Source of the DNA: Aliterella atlantica CENA595
GTDB lineage: Bacteria; Cyanobacteriota; Cyanobacteriia; Cyanobacteriales; Chroococcidiopsidaceae
NCBI RefSeq assembly: GCF_000952155.1
Contig: NZ_JYON01000039.1
Coordinates: forward strand, 1-37,806
DNA length: 37,806 nt
Direction of reading: 5' to 3'
Below are positions 1-8,713 of this stretch, piece by piece (the first letter of the stretch is position 1; each line of letters begins with the position of its first letter). Below the pieces are notes generated by a model. The model worked only from the letters and a program-made list of their open reading frames with translations. It was not told where the DNA came from and did no database searches. Made by a program: the position numbers and the translations under genes.

Positions 1-3000
1 CAACTTGCAGTCGAGCAATGTTTCAATCCCTAATAAGGATTTGTATTAATTGGAATAGTAGACGATTGCAAGATAAATGTTTGATATCATGTTTCAATCC
101 CTAATAAGGATTTGTATTAATTGGAATAGTAGTATTCAATGGGCGATGCTTTGCGATTATGTGTTTCAATCCCTAATAAGGATTTGTATTAATTGGAATC
201 TGCCACAGGAATCTAGTAGCACTCCTTGTCAGAAGTTTCAATCCCTAATAAGGATTTGTATTAATTGGAATTCTGGAAAAAGCTAGCGATATTAGTGTAA
301 GTCTTGGCGTTTCAATCCCTAATAAGGATTTGTATTAATTGGAATACAATGGCTGTTGGGCGATCGCAAGTGACTTGAGAGTTTCAATCCCTAATAAGGA
401 TTTGTATTAATTGGAATTTAGCCACGATGAGGCATTCCAAGTATTACCGAGGTTTCAATCCCTAATAAGGATTTGTATTAATTGGAATAATGAGGCTCAG
501 ATTGCATCCTTCTCACCGCATGTTTCAATCCCTAATAAGGATTTGTATTAATTGGAATCACTCAAACCAGTGTTTGCCAATCTGGTAGCAGAGTTTCAAT
601 CCCTAATAAGGATTTGTATTAATTGGAATATGCGACAGGCAACCCTTTAGCGCGTAGGGCTTTGTTTCAATCCCTAATAAGGATTTGTATTAATTGGAAT
701 TTCCAATCCGTCATAAACCTCTGCTAGTTGGTTTAAGTTTCAATCCCTAATAAGGATTTGTATTAATTGGAATGAGGGTATCGGTTTGGGGTGCGGTCAT
801 CGTCTGAGTTTCAATCCCTAATAAGGATTTGTATTAATTGGAATTAAATTTCCCGATGGCTAGAAATGCTAAATGCTTCGTTTCAATCCCTAATAAGGAT
901 TTGTATTAATTGGAATGGAATCCGCGTTGGACTGCTCTTAGCCGCTTCCTTGGCGTGTTTCAATCCCTAATAAGGATTTGTATTAATTGGAATTTAACTT
1001 ATTTTGCTTATGAGAACCAAATAGGTGTTTCAATCCCTAATAAGGATTTGTATTAATTGGAATTAATCTGGTATCTTCCATCTTTTGCCCATTAGGAAGT
1101 TTCAATCCCTAATAAGGATTTGTATTAATTGGAATTAATCTGGTATCTTCCATCTTTTGCCCATTAGGAAGTTTCAATCCCTAATAAGGATTTGTATTAA
1201 TTGGAATTAATGATAGGCGGGGCTGCCCTGCTATTTCTTGCGGGGTTTCAATCCCTAATAAGGATTTGTATTAATTGGAATTTGCGGGAAGCTGCAATCG
1301 CTGCGTCTCTTTCTGTTTCAATCCCTAATAAGGATTTGTATTAATTGGAATGCATTCTAACTACCTTTCATATTAAGTAGAAGGTGTTTCAATCCCTAAT
1401 AAGGATTTGTATTAATTGGAATGGAGTGAAAATTAAGAGCGATCGCCTATGAACAGTTTCAATCCCTAATAAGGATTTGTATTAATTGGAATTTTAAGGA
1501 TAGCTAGCACAAAAAAAAACGAAAGGCGTTTCAATCCCTAATAAGGATTTGTATTAATTGGAATATTAGGATGGTGTGTATGATTTTGCTCGTAGTCTCC
1601 GTTTCAATCCCTAATAAGGATTTGTATTAATTGGAATAAAGTGCATTCGTTCCGATGAGTCGCCGTGTAGTATAAGTTTCAATCCCTAATAAGGATTTGT
1701 ATTAATTGGAATGGGATAGAGAATGATTTATGGAATCTTTAGAAATTGTTTCAATCCCTAATAAGGATTTGTATTAATTGGAATGCGTGGCAAGAGCAGC
1801 TACCATTTTTGAGCATCTCGTTTCAATCCCTAATAAGGATTTGTATTAATTGGAATAAAAATTTATCTGTCGGTTTTCCATGTTTAAAGTTTCAATCCCT
1901 AATAAGGATTTGTATTAATTGGAATTGTTACTGGCGTGCGACCTGCAACAGATACAGAGCAGGTTTCAATCCCTAATAAGGATTTGTATTAATTGGAATG
2001 CACAGTATCCTCATCTGAGGCTAAGATTATCTACCGATTTTGTACTTGTTTCAATCCCTAATAAGGATTTGTATTAATTGGAATTTTTCTTCTACTCTAA
2101 AAACTGCCAATACAAGTGTTTCAATCCCTAATAAGGATTTGTATTAATTGGAATTATTGCGATCGCACTTCCCCACCTTCGGCATTGGTTTCAATCCCTA
2201 ATAAGGATTTGTATTAATTGGAATAAATTCGGGCTTGCTGCGTCCTGCCAACTCTCAGGTTTCAATCCCTAATAAGGATTTGTATTAATTGGAATTTTAT
2301 TGTTTCCCAATCAAGCTTAGTTCTACTTACAGTTTCAATCCCTAATAAGGATTTGTATTAATTGGAATGTGACAATAAACAGTGTCGCCAGTCGGCAACT
2401 TTAGTTTCAATCCCTAATAAGGATTTGTATTAATTGGAATGAGAAAATCACCTATCAGGACGATCGATTGCAGGCTAGGGAGTTTCAATCCCTAATAAGG
2501 ATTTGTATTAATTGGAATTACTTAGCGGATTACTTTTAATCTCTAAAGCAGAGTTTCAATCCCTAATAAGGATTTGTATTAATTGGAATCTAAAGGCTTA
2601 ACGCGGGTTCCCCAAAGTAAAAGCGTAATCGGTTTCAATCCCTAATAAGGATTTGTATTAATTGGAATACTTGCAGGGCTAGTATTGCGAAGCAACTGCT
2701 GCGTTTCAATCCCTAATAAGGATTTGTATTAATTGGAATTGGCGGATAGATATAGAGGTTTCTGATTATGTGGAGTTTCAATCCCTAATAAGGATTTGTA
2801 TTAATTGGAATGGTATTTCTGGCTCTGGCTGTCCATCTAGTCTTTCGTTTCAATCCCTAATAAGGATTTGTATTAATTGGAATGTCACTGAAGTTGTTAT
2901 CACCATACCTTTGTCAGTTTCAATCCCTAATAAGGATTTGTATTAATTGGAATTTGTGGTAATCCGCCTACTAGCTACCCACCTGTTGTTTCAATCCCTA

Positions 3001-3974
3001 ATAAGGATTTGTATTAATTGGAATGTAGGGAACCGAAGATCGATCAACTTGCCAAACTCAGGTTTCAATCCCTAATAAGGATTTGTATTAATTGGAATGT
3101 TGCTGTCAAGCTTATCATCAGTGCAAATTGATCGTTTCAATCCCTAATAAGGATTTGTATTAATTGGAATTGAAAGACAGCCAATTATTTTAAAGCTGCC
3201 CAGCGTTTCAATCCCTAATAAGGATTTGTATTAATTGGAATGGAGATGAAAAGGAATACTACTTTTTGCAAAATCCTGTTTCAATCCCTAATAAGGATTT
3301 GTATTAATTGGAATACACTACCGCGTCACTCTTGACCAAGCCAAGCGCGATGTTTCAATCCCTAATAAGGATTTGTATTAATTGGAATGGTTAGAAAGTT
3401 TCCTGCAACGCCCAAAATTAAAGAATGTTTCAATCCCTAATAAGGATTTGTATTAATTGGAATCAACTACAAGCCTTGATAACGTGTCATTTTTCAATGT
3501 TTCAATCCCTAATAAGGATTTGTATTAATTGGAATGCTAGATCGTGTCTAGCATCAGTGCTTGTAGAGCAAACACTGTTTCAATCCCTAATAAGGATTTG
3601 TATTAATTGGAATATTGGCTGGAATCCTGGAATATTAATTAGTACAGCAGTTTCAATCCCTAATAAGGATTTGTATTAATTGGAATATTCGTACTCTGTT
3701 TGCTGTGGGTAGGTTCCCTCATAAGTTTCAATCCCTAATAAGGATTTGTATTAATTGGAATTTTATTTTGCTTCCCAGCAGGTGCAGATTTCTTGTTTCA
3801 ATCCCTAATAAGGATTTGTATTAATTGGAATCGCATCGATGGCAGTGGTACGCGCCGTCTTCTCTGTTTCAATCCCTAATAAGGATTTGTATTAATTGGA
3901 ATACCTTTCTGCCCATCGCGCCCCTTTTGCCCGTCTTGTTTCAATCCCTAATAAGGATTTGTATTAATTGGAAT
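1..3974 (-). CRISPR. Type I-D CRISPR array, 55 repeats visible, open at the left edge
   Basis: There are 55 copies of a 37-nt repeat, the first at 20-56 and the last at 3938-3974. By eye all are identical. On the plus strand they begin GTTTCAATCCC and end ATTAATTGGAAT. The 54 full spacers run from 32 to 48 nt, mostly 33-37. Read on the minus strand the repeat ends ATTGAAAC, the usual 8-nt 5' handle of type I crRNAs, and contains an AATCC/GGATT stem. So crRNAs are transcribed leftward, away from cas2, and the leader lies at the right end. Bases 1-19 are the tail of another spacer, so the array continues outside the window. No degenerate terminal repeat is seen. One spacer occurs twice in adjacent units (1064-1098 and 1136-1170). 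Confidence 0.99.
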
Positions 3975-4209
3975 CGCTGGCTGCTAAAAACCTTACGATA
4001 TTTAGTTTTCAAGGTACGATCGCGCGAAACCAAAACGATTATATCATCCACTCCCCTAAACGCTCGTAGGACACACAGTGACAATCCAACGAAAACATTG
4101 CTATACATACATCTCAGCAAACGCGCGAATACATTAATCCTCCCTTAGCTCCTAAATTCCTACACGCCAAGCATCTCATGGCATTCTTGCAAAAACTTCG
4201 CCTCAACAC
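3975..4209 (-). promoter_or_regulatory. CRISPR leader with extended -10 promoter
   Basis: This non-coding stretch lies between the cas2 stop and the leader-proximal repeat. On the minus strand it carries an extended -10 box, TGATATAAT, at 4046-4038. There is no convincing -35 hexamer, which is normal for extended -10 promoters. Transcription would start near 4031, about 55-60 nt before the first repeat at 3974. The orientation is set by the ATTGAAAC handle and agrees with the direction of the cas operon. The promoter is an inference from sequence alone. Confidence 0.65.
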
Positions 4210-4503
4210 CTACCCATCCGCGCTAGTAGCAAAAAATATAGTCTCGTCGCGGGGTTGTTCGCCGCCAATGCGTTCTACTTTACCTTGACAGCAACCACAA
4301 AGAAAATAAAAACGGATGCTATCTACATTAGGCTGAATTGCCTTACTTAAACGCGATCGCAATTTAGCATACTGCGTGTCAGTCAAGTTGCAACACTCAA
4401 ACACGCTCAATTGTACCCACTGTCCGTAAGACTTGAGAATGTTGAAAATTTTAGTGCGGCGCTTGTCTTCGGAAATATCATAGGTAATTACGACATTCAT
4501 CAT
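4210..4503 (-). CDS. cas2: CRISPR adaptation protein Cas2
   Basis: Cas2 is the structural dimer that bridges two Cas1 dimers in the spacer-integration complex. The 97-residue product has the usual length and the ferredoxin-like start MNVVITYDIS, with the conserved Asp9 at the end of strand 1, followed by EDKRRTKIFNILKSYG. It is the last cas gene before the leader. It starts 4 bp after the cas1 stop, so the two are surely co-translated. Two Met codons in tandem (4503 and 4500) both give a plausible start. The C-terminus has an unusually Cys-rich FYFLCGCCQG segment but nothing suggests inactivation. Confidence 0.97.
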   Translation of the reverse strand: MMNVVITYDISEDKRRTKIFNILKSYGQWVQLSVFECCNLTDTQYAKLRSRLSKAIQPNVDSIRFYFLCGCCQGKVERIGGEQPRDETIFFATSADG

Positions 4504-4507
4504 CAGG

Positions 4508-5512
4508 TTACTTCAAAACTAAAGGAGGATACTTTTCAATCTCGCCCATCAAATACTTAGCTAATAATCGAGCCTGAATCTCAAAAGCTTCACGATAAGT
4601 ACATTGCTTCAACAAAACCGGATGCTTAAACTTAGACTGCTTCTTGAGTTCGTAAAGACGTAAAAAAGTATGCAGTCCTTCTTTAGTAAGTGAAACAGCA
4701 TTACTCAATGGTTCTGTCGTAAAATCATTAGGGTTAAGCGATCGCTTATTCAAGGCAGCTAACACCACAGCATCGACTACCAAAGGACGAAACTCTTCCA
4801 TCAAATCCAAAGCTAGCGAAGGACGACCGTAACGTTCGACGTGCAGGTATCCTAAATAAGGATCGAAGCCGACAATATTTAACGCACCTTGAATATCGTG
4901 ACGCAACAATGAGTAGCCTAAGCTGAGTAGCGCATTAACAGGATCGGTAGGAGGACGACGATTTCTAGTTTTAAACCCAAACTCCGAACCTTTAATTAAC
5001 TTGTCAAAGCAACCAAAATAAGCCGCACTCCCCGCACCCTCCAAGCCACGTAAAGAATCAATGCTAGTAGTCTTGGCAATAGGTGCGATCGCTTGTTCTA
5101 ATTGACTTATATGAGCTTGCAAATCTATTTCGCTGCATTCTCTATCTCGCCGTAAGAGGGTATGGCGATAGTTTTTTAGTTTACCCCGCACAAAACCTTG
5201 TACGAGGTGAATTGCTCTTGCTGATTCGCCAATAGCTTGCCATTGGGCTTTCCTGACAAAGATATTTTTCGTCAGTTCTGGTTCTAAACGCCCCAAATAA
5301 CGCCCCGTACCTGTAAGAAAACTCAAAGGAATGCGCCGCTCCAAAAGTTCAAACACAGCCGCAGGCGAGACAGTAGCACGTCCTAAAACCACAAGACCAT
5401 CTACCTTAATTAAAGGTACGTCTAAAAGCGTTGCTTTATTTGCTTTGACGCTGAGACGTTCATCCGTTTTGCCAATAAAACTATCCTGTTCGGTGACGTA
5501 AACAGTTCCCAC
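4508..5512 (-). CDS. cas1: CRISPR integrase Cas1
   Basis: Cas1 is the metal-dependent integrase that joins new spacers to the leader-end repeat. The 334-residue protein has the N-terminal beta domain (residues 1-80) and the helical catalytic domain. Candidate metal ligands are visible: Glu158 in LEGAGSAAYF, His224 in GYLHVERYGRP, and Asp236 with Glu239/Glu240 in LALDLMEEFRP. The fold motif DPVNALLSLGYSLL (190-203) is also present. It sits between cas4 (16 bp gap) and cas2 (4 bp gap), the usual cas4-cas1-cas2 adaptation module of type I-D. It looks intact. Confidence 0.98.
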   Translation of the reverse strand: MGTVYVTEQDSFIGKTDERLSVKANKATLLDVPLIKVDGLVVLGRATVSPAAVFELLERRIPLSFLTGTGRYLGRLEPELTKNIFVRKAQWQAIGESARAIHLVQGFVRGKLKNYRHTLLRRDRECSEIDLQAHISQLEQAIAPIAKTTSIDSLRGLEGAGSAAYFGCFDKLIKGSEFGFKTRNRRPPTDPVNALLSLGYSLLRHDIQGALNIVGFDPYLGYLHVERYGRPSLALDLMEEFRPLVVDAVVLAALNKRSLNPNDFTTEPLSNAVSLTKEGLHTFLRLYELKKQSKFKHPVLLKQCTYREAFEIQARLLAKYLMGEIEKYPPLVLK

Positions 5513-5528
5513 AACAAACTCCTTAAAA

Positions 5529-6125
5529 TTATATAGCCGCTTCTTGATAGCGCTTCACCTTATCTGCTGCTTGCGGTAAACATTGCGAATACAAACTGCA
5601 ACCTTGACAACGCTGCCTATAAATAGCTTTGGGCATTATTCCAGTTGCTAGCAAATTTTGTACTGCGGCGATAGTTGCGATCGCACTAGCACGTAATTCG
5701 GCAGTTATTTCCACTATTTGGCGTTGATGGGAGTGAGTGTAATAGATATATCCTTGAACTACACTTTTGCCCGTCATCTCCTCCAAACAAAGCGCTTGGG
5801 CGCAGACTTGCAACTCATCGTTATCCCATTGTCCCCGATAGCCGCGCTTATACTCTACTGGATACAAGCATCCTTCATTTTCTTCAATTAAATCTGCTTT
5901 GCCAATCAAGCGATATTGCTCAGATTTGAGCCAAACTGCCCGAATTTGCCAGATTTCCTCTCGATGTCCTTCCCCTAAAGTGTGGACGCGATCGTGCAAG
6001 CTAGTACCTTCAATCGTGTACTGGTTGTCTGTAAACTCTCCCGCACAAAACATCCGCCAGCAACGGTGAGGACAATAGGTGTATTGATTGAGAGCAGCGA
6101 TCGCAATATATTCAGAATTATTCAT
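5529..6125 (-). CDS. cas4: Cas4 iron-sulfur nuclease
   Basis: Cas4 is a RecB-family exonuclease that trims prespacers and selects for the PAM during adaptation. In this 198-residue protein the Fe-S cluster ligands are probably Cys18 (YTYCPHRC) together with Cys173, Cys176 and Cys182 (QRCQGCSLYSQC). The nuclease residues are His44, Asp78 in GKADLIEE, and Glu91 and Lys93 in VEYKRG. All are present, so the enzyme should be active. Its start overlaps the cas6 stop by 4 bp, pointing to translational coupling. Length is normal for the family. Confidence 0.96.
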   Translation of the reverse strand: MNNSEYIAIAALNQYTYCPHRCWRMFCAGEFTDNQYTIEGTSLHDRVHTLGEGHREEIWQIRAVWLKSEQYRLIGKADLIEENEGCLYPVEYKRGYRGQWDNDELQVCAQALCLEEMTGKSVVQGYIYYTHSHQRQIVEITAELRASAIATIAAVQNLLATGIMPKAIYRQRCQGCSLYSQCLPQAADKVKRYQEAAI

Positions 6126-6943
6126 GTTGGCTTGCGAATTTGCGATCGCCTTACCATCCCCATTCCCATCGGCGTTTTTCTACCTACGCCAGAGTACAAA
6201 GCAAAGTCTGCTAAAGCGTTGATTTGCTTAATTACTTGTGGTTCGACATTGCCCAAAATCCGATAGCTGACATTACCAACACAACCAATAAACTTGCTGC
6301 GCGAATCTGCAACTATCTCTGTACGAATATCAAAGTAGCTAGGAAAGATAGCTTGGACGATATCTGGAGACATTTCAATCTTGCTAAATTTATGCCAACG
6401 ATTGATTAGGCTGTTAAACACACTATCTCTACTCGGTAAAGCACAATCAAACTCTTGCTGGCGGAATGCTGTAGGAGTTGAGAGAGTGAAACTAATTAGG
6501 CGATCGCGATCTGATGCTTGCTCGTATAGTTGAGAGTAAGAGCAAAAATTCGCCCAAGGTTGAGTAGATTGAGGAGTACCCAAAACGCTAGTAATCTTTA
6601 AATCCGCAGAACCCAAATGCCAAGCGCGACTAGGATTGAGATTTAGCCACAGTTGAGTAAGTTTGCTAAACAAAGCCTCATCTAACAAAGATATTCTCAG
6701 CCAACAAGGAGTACCAGGTGCGATCGCTTGTTTGTGTTCCCATTGCACTCTATAGTTACTAGATACCTGTAAAGGGCTAAGAGTAAAGGCTTTATTGCTT
6801 TTGTCAGCGTGGAGAAAGTCGCCCAATAGTTTATCGACAGCACTAACTAGCGTTAAAAATAGGGCGTGGATGTGTTTACCACTGAGGTAGCCAGGGTAAA
6901 TAGGCGACTGTGGAATGATATTGAGAACTAAACTATGAGGCAT
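6122..6943 (-). CDS. cas6: Cas6 crRNA-processing endoribonuclease
   Basis: Cas6 cuts the pre-crRNA inside each repeat, 8 nt before the spacer, leaving the ATTGAAAC handle. The 273-residue protein ends in the family's glycine-rich loop, SGVGRKTPMGMGMVRR (residues 251-266), which is its best diagnostic. The N-terminus LVLNIIPQSP fits the first RAMP strand. The natural substrate is the array at 1-3974; the solitary repeat at 12725-12746 keeps a pairing hairpin and is another likely substrate. The gene is 3 bp from csc1 and overlaps cas4. Confidence 0.93.
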   Translation of the reverse strand: MPHSLVLNIIPQSPIYPGYLSGKHIHALFLTLVSAVDKLLGDFLHADKSNKAFTLSPLQVSSNYRVQWEHKQAIAPGTPCWLRISLLDEALFSKLTQLWLNLNPSRAWHLGSADLKITSVLGTPQSTQPWANFCSYSQLYEQASDRDRLISFTLSTPTAFRQQEFDCALPSRDSVFNSLINRWHKFSKIEMSPDIVQAIFPSYFDIRTEIVADSRSKFIGCVGNVSYRILGNVEPQVIKQINALADFALYSGVGRKTPMGMGMVRRSQIRKPT

Positions 6944-6946
6944 ATA

Positions 6947-7645
6947 TCAACTCCTAAAACGGTATTGCATACCAGCCGGAATTTTTAGCTTGTCAGTTTC
7001 GTAAAATTGCCCTCGCAGCCGTACGTTACGGATTAGGCTGACTGGAGGCATATTTACCACGTCATAGCTAATGACTTGATGGGAGAACATCACATCTAAG
7101 GGATTGAGCAAATAGGGAAATACATATTCCCCTGCAATTAACTTAGACTGAGAAAGTTCTGTAACTTCTACTGCTGCTTTACTCATCCACTTACCTAGAC
7201 GAATCCATTTAGGCAAAGTTAGGCTTTTTTGCGAGATGAGGAGAAACTCAAATCTACTTTCAGGGGCAATTTCTTTCGCCCTACCAAAACTAGGAATATT
7301 CTTTTGGGTTTTCTCCATCTCTACGTGGTAGTTGTTATTTGCGTACTTCCATGTATTGAGCATGGCATAATGAGAAAGCGATCGCGCTGGGGTAACATAT
7401 ATTCCCTGCTTGTTAAGTGGCGTTAAATGCTCCTCATACTTAGGCACTTGTTCGGGGCAAAAATAGCGATAAGAGTGTTCTTCAGCAACGCTAGTAGAGT
7501 AGACTTCGCTATCGACTAAGCCTAGTGCATAACACAGGGCGTAGTTATGTATTACTGGTTCGGTTTCATACAAGCGCCCGATTTCACGAGTTGCATAATA
7601 GAGGCTATCGTGCAACTCTAACTGACAACGGTAGATAAATGTCAT
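6947..7645 (-). CDS. csc1: Cascade subunit Csc1 (Cas5d)
   Basis: Csc1 is the Cas5-family subunit of the type I-D effector and is expected to cap the 5' handle of the crRNA. The 232-residue product begins MTFIYRCQLELHDSLYYATR, the usual opening strand of a RAMP protein, and continues IGRLYETEPVIHNYALCYALG, which is characteristic of Csc1. It is sandwiched between csc2 (5 bp gap) and cas6 (3 bp gap), the standard I-D order. No frameshift or missing part is apparent. The assignment rests on sequence resemblance plus position. Confidence 0.93.
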   Translation of the reverse strand: MTFIYRCQLELHDSLYYATREIGRLYETEPVIHNYALCYALGLVDSEVYSTSVAEEHSYRYFCPEQVPKYEEHLTPLNKQGIYVTPARSLSHYAMLNTWKYANNNYHVEMEKTQKNIPSFGRAKEIAPESRFEFLLISQKSLTLPKWIRLGKWMSKAAVEVTELSQSKLIAGEYVFPYLLNPLDVMFSHQVISYDVVNMPPVSLIRNVRLRGQFYETDKLKIPAGMQYRFRS

Positions 7646-7650
7646 TACAT

Positions 7651-8667
7651 TTACTCCGCTACAACCGTAGCTTTTTTATTACTCCTTTTTTCTTTTGCTG
7701 CTGACTTCAATACATACTTGTCTGCATAAGCAACTGACTCTGTATTAGCTTGAGTTAGCATTTGCTTTAGCTTGGTTTCATCGCTGGTAATGGACTTAAC
7801 TTCATTCAATAAAGTGATAAAAGAGTTACCTATGAAATCTGTATGACAAATACACTCTTGAGACATAAGGACATTTATAGCTTCTGTAGCAGCAGATAAA
7901 ACATTATCTTCATCTAGTGGATCGGGGGAATTAATTTGACTTTTTTGGCTCATTAAGTCATATATTTTTTGCGTCCATCGCAAATTGCTAACAATCTCTC
8001 CATCAGCAAAAACAACGCCTATCAATTGATTGCGAACTTTACCAGTACGGGTTGTTTGTGCGCCGTAGTGACTCGTTCTCAAAATGTTATTGAACACATA
8101 AATAAATCCTGCTTGTGTAGGGTCTTTTAGCGTCACAATGCTAGGAAAAAAGACTTGAGGCAATATGTGATCTTGACTATTTATTCGGCTAGTTACTTCT
8201 CCTTGACGGCTCATTGTGCCATTTTCAAAAGGTGCATTGAGTGTAAAATTTAAGTGGGAATCATCAAAGGGTGTAATTGAATAAGCTGTATCTACTACAA
8301 CTTTTGATTTTTCTGAACCAGCATCACCAATTGCAAAACCGTAAAGAATACAATCGGGAGTAGTTTTGCTAAAATCAACGTTATAATCGCACTTTTCCCA
8401 GTCACCAATTTTGTAATTACGCAACAACTCTCTACCTGTAAGGCGTTCTGGGGTAGACTGTTTGCGCTTGAATAGTGCTAAACGGCTAATTGCTTGATTA
8501 TTCTCAATTCCTGCTCTTACTCGTGCTTTATTAAGTTCGCCGTCAGTTTGAAATAATGGGTAAGATTCAGTTACACGGATAGTAATAAAGTGGACATATT
8601 TACCCATTGGTTTAGCTGGGATTTCGCTGTGAAAAAACTTCGGCTCAACGGTTTTAATAAAAGTCAT
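7651..8667 (-). CDS. csc2: Cascade backbone subunit Csc2 (Cas7d)
   Basis: Csc2 is the Cas7-family protein that polymerises along the crRNA spacer to form the I-D backbone. The 338-residue product has the Csc2 features KYVHFITIRVTESYPLFQTDGELN near the N-terminus (quoted in part: HFITIRVTESYPLFQTDGE), an AISRLALFKRKQSTPERLTG segment, and the Gly/Asn-rich SHYGAQTTRTGKVRN region near residues 198-212. Length is usual for Csc2. It starts 46 bp after the cas10d stop and is followed by csc1 after 5 bp. Confidence 0.94.
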   Translation of the reverse strand: MTFIKTVEPKFFHSEIPAKPMGKYVHFITIRVTESYPLFQTDGELNKARVRAGIENNQAISRLALFKRKQSTPERLTGRELLRNYKIGDWEKCDYNVDFSKTTPDCILYGFAIGDAGSEKSKVVVDTAYSITPFDDSHLNFTLNAPFENGTMSRQGEVTSRINSQDHILPQVFFPSIVTLKDPTQAGFIYVFNNILRTSHYGAQTTRTGKVRNQLIGVVFADGEIVSNLRWTQKIYDLMSQKSQINSPDPLDEDNVLSAATEAINVLMSQECICHTDFIGNSFITLLNEVKSITSDETKLKQMLTQANTESVAYADKYVLKSAAKEKRSNKKATVVAE

Positions 8668-8713
8668 TTTGTGTTCACTCTGTTTTGTGGTTACTTGAAA
8701 AAATTGAATTATT

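Noticed and set aside
77..4148. Several plus-strand open frames with repeated FQSLIRICINWN
   Set aside because: They are translations of the CRISPR repeat and spacers, not genes.
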